Below the pieces are notes generated by a model. It was not told the origin of the DNA and ran no database searches. It saw nothing but the letters and a program-made list of their open reading frames with translations. DNA of 64,000 nucleotides, taken from NCBI GenBank assembly GCA_016707885.1, contig JADJGU010000003.1, positions 302,036 through 366,035 of the forward strand, written 5' to 3'. The translations under genes were made by a program, and so were the position numbers. The DNA comes from Sphingomonadales bacterium. GTDB taxonomy: Bacteria; Pseudomonadota; Alphaproteobacteria; Sphingomonadales; Sphingomonadaceae. The first letter of the stretch is position 1. Every line of letters starts with the position of its first letter. Below are positions 58,489-64,000 of the stretch, in pieces.

Positions 58489-59042
58489 GTTGCGAGCCGC
58501 CAGGCATCCAGATGCGAGCACAGCCGGACCGCGAGCGGATAGAGCAGGGCAGACAGCAGGATTTGCGGAATGATGATGCTGACCTCCGGTGCCGGCTGGG
58601 CGAGCGCGGAAATGCCGAGCCCGGCTAGCAGAGCCAACATAACCAGCAGCGCAGCGATAAGCCAGTCCCGCAAATGGTCGCGCCACACGCCACGCAGATC
58701 GATCAGTTCGATGGAAATCATTGCCAGAGACCAGATCAGACCAGAGCTGCCAAAGGGTTGGCCGTTGAATAGATCATCGAACAGACCTAACGGCAAACCG
58801 ATCCATGCCGGCCACATTCCCGGGCGCATCAACCGCCAGGCGAGCAGCATCATTAGGCCCAAGGGTGGAAGCAGCGGCGTTCCGGCGATGAGCGGCAGCC
58901 AAGCGGTTGCCATAGAACCAACCATTACAGAAACTATCGGAACGAGCAGCATCCGCGTGGGTGACGTTTCGCGATCGATGCGACTTTCATAATCGCGCGT
59001 CGGACCGAGCAGCTTTCGTCCGGTGGCCAGCACCTGCTTCAT
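58485..59042 (-). CDS. mreD: Rod-shape protein MreD
   Basis: 185 residues with five or six hydrophobic helices (MLLVPIVSVMVGSMATAWLP, LLPPLGLMMLLAWRLM, LIAALLVMLALLAGLGI). Position between mreC and mrdA and the conserved GLPLGLFDDLFNGQPFGSS block identify MreD. Overlaps mreC by four bases. Confidence 0.92.
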   Translation of the reverse strand: MKQVLATGRKLLGPTRDYESRIDRETSPTRMLLVPIVSVMVGSMATAWLPLIAGTPLLPPLGLMMLLAWRLMRPGMWPAWIGLPLGLFDDLFNGQPFGSSGLIWSLAMISIELIDLRGVWRDHLRDWLIAALLVMLALLAGLGISALAQPAPEVSIIIPQILLSALLYPLAVRLCSHLDAWRLAT

Positions 59043-59944
59043 TCGGCGCCCTGACCTTTGGGTATCGCAGCCTCTGCCGCTTCGAGCAACTTGCGGGGAG
59101 CTTCGTGATAGGGACGCAGGACAATAACATGATTGTTGCCGGCGGGGCTGGCGAGCGGTCTAGCAAGTGCGCCGTCGTTCGTCCTGCGAACGATCACCGC
59201 AACCGGGATATTCGGGGGATAGAGTCCGCCGCTACCCGAAGTCGTTACAATTTGACCACGGCGGAAGTTGTTCACTCCCAAATCAACAGGTCTGATCGCG
59301 ACGGTGCCGTCACCCATGCCGCTAGACAGTGCAGGCAGGCCATCTGGCATACGCAATACCGGAATGACATTTTCGGCGTCGGAAATAAGCAACACTTTGG
59401 ACGTATTCGGACTGGTTTCGATTACACGTCCGATCAGCCCCTTTGGTGCGCGGATTGGAAAGCCGACTGCCACGCCCTGATTGCTGCCGACAGACAATAT
59501 AGCAAGGCGGCGAGTGCTGGACGCTGTGCTGCTGATAAGATCCCCGATAGCCACGGTTTCTCCGGGATCAGCCTCCTGCAGACCAATGAGCGCCTTCAGT
59601 TTCAGATTTTCGGCACGCAGCGCGTCGGCCTCTATCAATTTGGTGCGATTTGCCGAGACCTGTTTTTTAAGCGCGGCATTTTGCGATGCGGCGTCGAGAT
59701 AGGCAGACATATTCTCGCCCATTCCGGCGATGCTTCGACGCACGGCCTGAAATGCGCTTGCAACGGGTGCTGAGACTTCGGCAGCCCCGGCTCTCAGCGC
59801 AGCGAAACCCTTCGGGTCGGCTATCGAGATAAGCAGTAATATGCCAGCCACTATCGCTCCGGCAATCGCCAGCACATAAGTGACAAACAGGCTATACTGC
59901 GCCTTTCGGGAAAAGCCCGGGCGCCGGTTTCGTGGCGGCGCCAT
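59039..59944 (-). CDS. mreC: Rod-shape protein MreC
   Basis: 301 residues. One TM helix near the N-terminus (YVLAIAGAIVAGILLLISIA), a coiled coil (residues ~75-115), then the MreC beta-barrel domain (RLAILSVGSNQGVAVGFPI, GLIGRVIETSPNTSKVLLISD, GSGGLYPPNIPVAV). Periplasmic scaffold linking MreB to the wall enzymes. It starts 15 bases after the mreB stop. Confidence 0.94.
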   Translation of the reverse strand: MAPPRNRRPGFSRKAQYSLFVTYVLAIAGAIVAGILLLISIADPKGFAALRAGAAEVSAPVASAFQAVRRSIAGMGENMSAYLDAASQNAALKKQVSANRTKLIEADALRAENLKLKALIGLQEADPGETVAIGDLISSTASSTRRLAILSVGSNQGVAVGFPIRAPKGLIGRVIETSPNTSKVLLISDAENVIPVLRMPDGLPALSSGMGDGTVAIRPVDLGVNNFRRGQIVTTSGSGGLYPPNIPVAVIVRRTNDGALARPLASPAGNNHVIVLRPYHEAPRKLLEAAEAAIPKGQGAE

Positions 59945-59959
59945 CCTCTTGCTCCGCTC

Positions 59960-60997
<1,038 letters not shown>

Positions 60998-61172
60998 CTA
61001 ATCTTCCACCCAGAAAGAGGTTTGTGGGATTGCGGGCTGAAATGCCTTTGATGACGGCGCGGCGCAATCGCGTCGCACTACAGGAATTTGCCGTGTTTCA
61101 AAACAGCAAAATCGCGCTTCTTCACCATGAAAGGATTCGCTTGAAGGCGGCGCTTGGTCTAGGTGCGCGCAG

Positions 61173-62987
61173 ATGTCAATAAGAAGGCTTCCCGACGCGC
61201 TTATCAACCGGATTGCAGCCGGTGAAGTGGTAGAAAGACCGGCCAGTGCGTTGAAGGAACTGGTGGAAAACGCCATTGATGCCGGTGCGCAGAATATTGC
61301 GGTCCGGTTGGGCGCGGGCGGGCTCGACCTTGTCGAGGTGACCGACGATGGCTGCGGGATGACGCCGAACGATATTGCATTGGCCCTAGAGCGGCATGCG
61401 ACTTCGAAACTGCCCGATGACAATATCGATCAGGTACTGACGATGGGCTTTCGTGGCGAGGCCTTGCCGTCGATCGCGAGCGTTTCGAAATTCTGCGTCG
61501 AAAGCAGGGTGCGGGGTGGGGAAGGCTGGAGCAGGGTGGTCGACCACGGACGGTTGCTATCCGAGGGCCCAGCGGCAATCCCCCTGGGCACGCGAGTACG
61601 GGTCGAAAACCTGTTCGCCAACATTCCGGCGAGGCGCAAATTCCTGCGCAGCCCTCGTGCAGAATATGCAGCTGCCCTGGATGCTGTTCGCCGTCTGGCC
61701 ATGGCGCGACCCGATATCGGCTTTACGCTCGAACATGACGGGCGGCGCACACTGGCGGTGCAGCCGGGAATGGACCGGCCCGAACGCGTCGCCGCGCTGA
61801 CAGCGCCCGAGCTCGCCGAAAACAGCGTCGGCCTGGACTTTCAGCGCGAGGGGATAAGCCTTGGCGGTATTGCTTCGCTGCCGACCTACAATCGCGGTGT
61901 GGCCGATCACCAATATCTGTTCGTCAACGGGCGACCGGTGAAAGACCGGCTGCTCGTCGGTGCGGTACGAGGTGCTTATGCAGAAATGCTGGCGCGTGAT
62001 AGGCATGCGGTGGTTGCGCTGTTCCTCGATTTGCCTCCCAGCGAGGTTGACGTGAACGTCCACCCGGCCAAGACCGAAGTCCGTTTTCGCGATCCGGCAC
62101 TGGTGCGCGGAATGATAGTGTCGGGACTTCGCCACGCTATCGATCAAGCGGGCTTTCGCAGCGTGCAACGCCCTGCCGAAGCCGCACTGGTGAATTGGCA
62201 GCAGGAACCGGTGCGCACCGCGCAGGGCGATATCTTTGCCGCGCCGCCAACCGCCTATCAGGGCAATTATACGCACCGTCCGGCTTTTGACGGACTATCG
62301 GAAGCGCGTTCGAGCTTTGCCGATCTGGCAAGAATTGCAGGTGAGGATCTGGCTCCCCTGATGGGCCGCGCCGAGCCATCGACCGAAGCCGTTCCCGAAG
62401 CCGTCCGCCATCCGCTAGGCGTAGCACGCGGGCAGGTGGCGGCGACCTATATCGTTGCCGAGGCCGAGGATGGCCTTGTCATCGTCGACCAGCACGCGGC
62501 GCACGAACGGCTGGTGCTTGAACGGATGCGTGCTGCAACGGCGCAGGGCAGGGTGGCAACGCAGGGATTGTTGGTACCCGAAGTCGTCGAGTTGGAGGAA
62601 ACCGCCTGCGACCGGCTGGAGGTGCGGTTGGCCGAATTTGCCGATCTGGGCCTCGAAATCGAACGTTTCGGTCCGGCGGCAATGCTGGTGCGCTCGGTGC
62701 CCGCATTGCTCGGCACCAAAGATGTCCAGCCGCTTGTCCGCGACCTCGCCGATGATCTTGCCGCCTATGACGAGGCAATCAGTCTAAAAGAGCGGCTCGA
62801 TCTTGTGGCGGCTACGATGGCCTGTCACGGTTCAGTCCGTGCGGGTCGCGTGTTGAGCGTTGCCGAAATGAACGCGCTCCTCCGCGAAATGGAAATCACT
62901 CCGCGATCAGGCCAATGCAACCATGGCCGCCCGACCTGGGTAAAGCTGTCGATGTTGGATGTGGAGAAACTTTTCGGCAGAAAATAA
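61173..62987 (+). CDS. mutL: DNA mismatch repair protein MutL
   Basis: 604 residues. The N-terminal GHKL ATPase has ELVENAIDAGA, TDDGCGM and GFRGEALPSI. The C-terminal domain carries the endonuclease motif DQHAAHERLVLE plus ACHGSVRAGR and CNHGRP, so it should be a nicking MutL as in most bacteria lacking MutH. It ends KLFGRK. A diverged second copy of this terminus lies at 63679-63732. Confidence 0.96.
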   Translation: MSIRRLPDALINRIAAGEVVERPASALKELVENAIDAGAQNIAVRLGAGGLDLVEVTDDGCGMTPNDIALALERHATSKLPDDNIDQVLTMGFRGEALPSIASVSKFCVESRVRGGEGWSRVVDHGRLLSEGPAAIPLGTRVRVENLFANIPARRKFLRSPRAEYAAALDAVRRLAMARPDIGFTLEHDGRRTLAVQPGMDRPERVAALTAPELAENSVGLDFQREGISLGGIASLPTYNRGVADHQYLFVNGRPVKDRLLVGAVRGAYAEMLARDRHAVVALFLDLPPSEVDVNVHPAKTEVRFRDPALVRGMIVSGLRHAIDQAGFRSVQRPAEAALVNWQQEPVRTAQGDIFAAPPTAYQGNYTHRPAFDGLSEARSSFADLARIAGEDLAPLMGRAEPSTEAVPEAVRHPLGVARGQVAATYIVAEAEDGLVIVDQHAAHERLVLERMRAATAQGRVATQGLLVPEVVELEETACDRLEVRLAEFADLGLEIERFGPAAMLVRSVPALLGTKDVQPLVRDLADDLAAYDEAISLKERLDLVAATMACHGSVRAGRVLSVAEMNALLREMEITPRSGQCNHGRPTWVKLSMLDVEKLFGRK

Positions 62988-63073
62988 ACAGCTTAGCTTT
63001 TAGGTGCAAGTGGGGCTACCGTGATTAGCGAGCGTCTGCTTTCGACAACGAAGCAGACGTTCGTCCATGGCTC

Positions 63074-63568
63074 CTAACGTTGATACTTGTAAGCTTCGCT
63101 CGCGACTACACGATAGCCATCTTCGGTGCGAACAAGGTCTTCCGTCAGAGGGATCGCTCCATTCGGCATAATCGGTAAGCTGGTGGTCGAGGGCCAAGCA
63201 TTCTTAATCCGCGCCATGAGCGCATTTCTGAAATCGGCTGCTTGGGACGGGTCTTCACCGACCGGGAAAGTGATCCAAACCCGACCGATGCGGTCCTGAA
63301 AGTCCATGGCATGTGCCATCGATTCCTCGTCGTCGCCGCGCCAGACCGACGCGTTGATCGTAAAGGGTTCAACGCCGCCGCCATCGCTGTGGTCAAGGTG
63401 AAATCCTCTTTGCTTTCCCACCTCCTCCAAGATTGAGAGAAATCGGCGATAGTCATCGGGGGTCCGAAGGGTGACCTCGTATGCCGCAACAGTCTTGTTG
63501 CTTTTGGGCTGAGGCGCCGTCCCACAAGCGAGGGCGAACAAAGATAACAGTGCAATGGCGCGTCTCAT
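63074..63568 (-). CDS. Small lipoprotein of unknown function
   Basis: About 164 residues from ATG 63566-63568 (MRRAIALLSLFALACGTAP). The signal peptide ends in a lipobox, so a lipoprotein is likely. The mature part has an alternating pattern (VAAYEVTLRTPDDYRRFLSILEEVG, ASVWRGDDEES, RVWITFPVGEDP) that I do not assign to a family. It lies between the real end of mutL and a second mutL 3' fragment, which suggests it arrived by insertion or recombination there. Confidence 0.65.
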   Translation of the reverse strand: MRRAIALLSLFALACGTAPQPKSNKTVAAYEVTLRTPDDYRRFLSILEEVGKQRGFHLDHSDGGGVEPFTINASVWRGDDEESMAHAMDFQDRIGRVWITFPVGEDPSQAADFRNALMARIKNAWPSTTSLPIMPNGAIPLTEDLVRTEDGYRVVASEAYKYQR

Positions 63569-63678
63569 CGTGCTCAATGTCGTCCAATTAAGTGAGTAGC
63601 GCAATGTCCAATTTTCACAACAAATCAGCCATAATCGTTGGAAGAGACTCTGGGATTTCTGCCAAAACTGCTGTTGCA

Positions 63679-63732
63679 ACTTGGGTGAAGTTGGCGCTGG
63701 GAGATGTTGAGAAGCTGTTTGGGCGGAAGTGA
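63679..63732 (+). pseudogene. Remnant of a mutL 3' end
   Basis: 54 bases reading TWVKLALGDVEKLFGRK then TGA. Fourteen of seventeen residues equal the last seventeen of the intact mutL at 62987, but with different codons. No open frame or start leads into it. It is the displaced tail of another mutL allele or of an older copy. Confidence 0.8.
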
Positions 63733-63999
63733 TTACTCCTCCGTTACCTCCGGATGGCGTACCCTAATCAGCCCGGTCGATACCATCGACATCACCGCGA
63801 CATTGTCCTGATTGAACACCGTGGTGCGACCGACAAAGCTGCCCATTTCGGGGCGTGATTTTGAGCGGCGCTTGGAGAGGATTTCATGCTCGACGCGCAA
63901 TGTGTCGCCCGGATAGACCGGTTTCAGCCAGCGCAGTTCGTCGATGCCGGGGGAGCCGAGCCCGGCCTGTTGGTTGACCTTCATATTGTCGACCATCAT
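63733..63999 (-). CDS. MaoC-family (R)-hydratase-like protein, 5' end outside the window
   Basis: The last 88 codons or so of a hot-dog-fold protein. SPGIDELRWLKPVYPGDTLRV and the following EHEILSKRRSKSRPEMGSFVGRTTVFNQ are typical of MaoC-like dehydratases acting on acyl-CoA (family knowledge). The frame is open through the window edge, so the true start lies beyond 64000. The stop (TAA) directly abuts the mutL remnant's stop, tail to tail. Confidence 0.82.
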   Translation of the reverse strand: MMVDNMKVNQQAGLGSPGIDELRWLKPVYPGDTLRVEHEILSKRRSKSRPEMGSFVGRTTVFNQDNVAVMSMVSTGLIRVRHPEVTEE

Positions 64000-64000
64000 C

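Overview
The window looks like the chromosome of a sphingomonad-type alphaproteobacterium (order Sphingomonadales, inferred from protein character). Pointers are a large TonB-dependent receptor beside sugar-catabolic genes, a sphingomonad-style trb/VirD4 conjugation cluster with a DUF2274 gene, and a core mreBCD-mrdA-rodA plus mutL block. No rRNA gene or CRISPR array was seen. One tRNA-Lys(CTT) gene lies at 55278-55353.

Region 1 (1-18.8 kb) is an L-rhamnose / rhamnoside utilisation locus. It holds the edge of a probable rhamnose isomerase gene, a bifunctional rhamnulose-1-phosphate aldolase/dehydrogenase, rhamnulokinase, an FMN lactate dehydrogenase, a DeoR-type regulator, two HSL-type esterases, an aldo/keto reductase, a Rid protein, an M19-type dipeptidase, a GH78 alpha-L-rhamnosidase, a GPH-type sugar symporter, a TonB-dependent receptor and a secreted dienelactone-hydrolase-like protein. 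The logic is outer-membrane uptake, removal of acyl groups and rhamnose, inner-membrane import, then isomerase-kinase-aldolase to DHAP and lactaldehyde/lactate, with lactate going to pyruvate. A short motif (TGATTGAAATT) recurs upstream of several of these units and may be the operator of the DeoR protein.

Region 2 (19.4-55.3 kb) is a conjugative element. Transfer genes lie at both ends, all on the minus strand: relaxase, a TacAT-like toxin-antitoxin pair, traG/virD4 and a ribbon-helix-helix gene at 49.3-54.6 kb, then trbB-C-D-E-J-K-L-F-G-I and DUF2274 at 29.0-19.4 kb. Between the RHH gene and trbB sits about 20 kb of cargo. From the right this is: an AddAB-like helicase/nuclease pair overlapping a DnaQ-like exonuclease; an HTH-ImmA/IrrE regulator with a PIN-domain protein; a CBASS anti-phage operon (CD-NTase, E2-like protein, HNH-SAVED nuclease); a compact three-gene operon of unknown function (Zn-peptidase, MBL-fold hydrolase, PhoD-like phosphatase); a TIGR04141/DUF6119-type protein with a small partner; and an IS3-family insertion. 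No integrase was found. The 3' end of the tRNA-Lys gene faces the element.

Region 3 (55.4-64 kb) is core chromosome: rodA, mrdA, mreD, mreC and mreB on the minus strand, mutL on the plus strand, a small lipoprotein gene, and the end of a MaoC-like gene. A second, diverged copy of the last 17 mutL codons lies beyond the lipoprotein gene.

At least ten genes spread over all three regions are broken by a small indel, often in a homopolymer or short repeat. They include rodA, a core cell-shape gene. The simplest reading is residual sequencing/assembly indel error, so most split genes here are annotated as one gene. A true loss cannot be excluded for any single one, and one case (the PhoD-like gene) breaks exactly at a classic -1 slippery heptamer.
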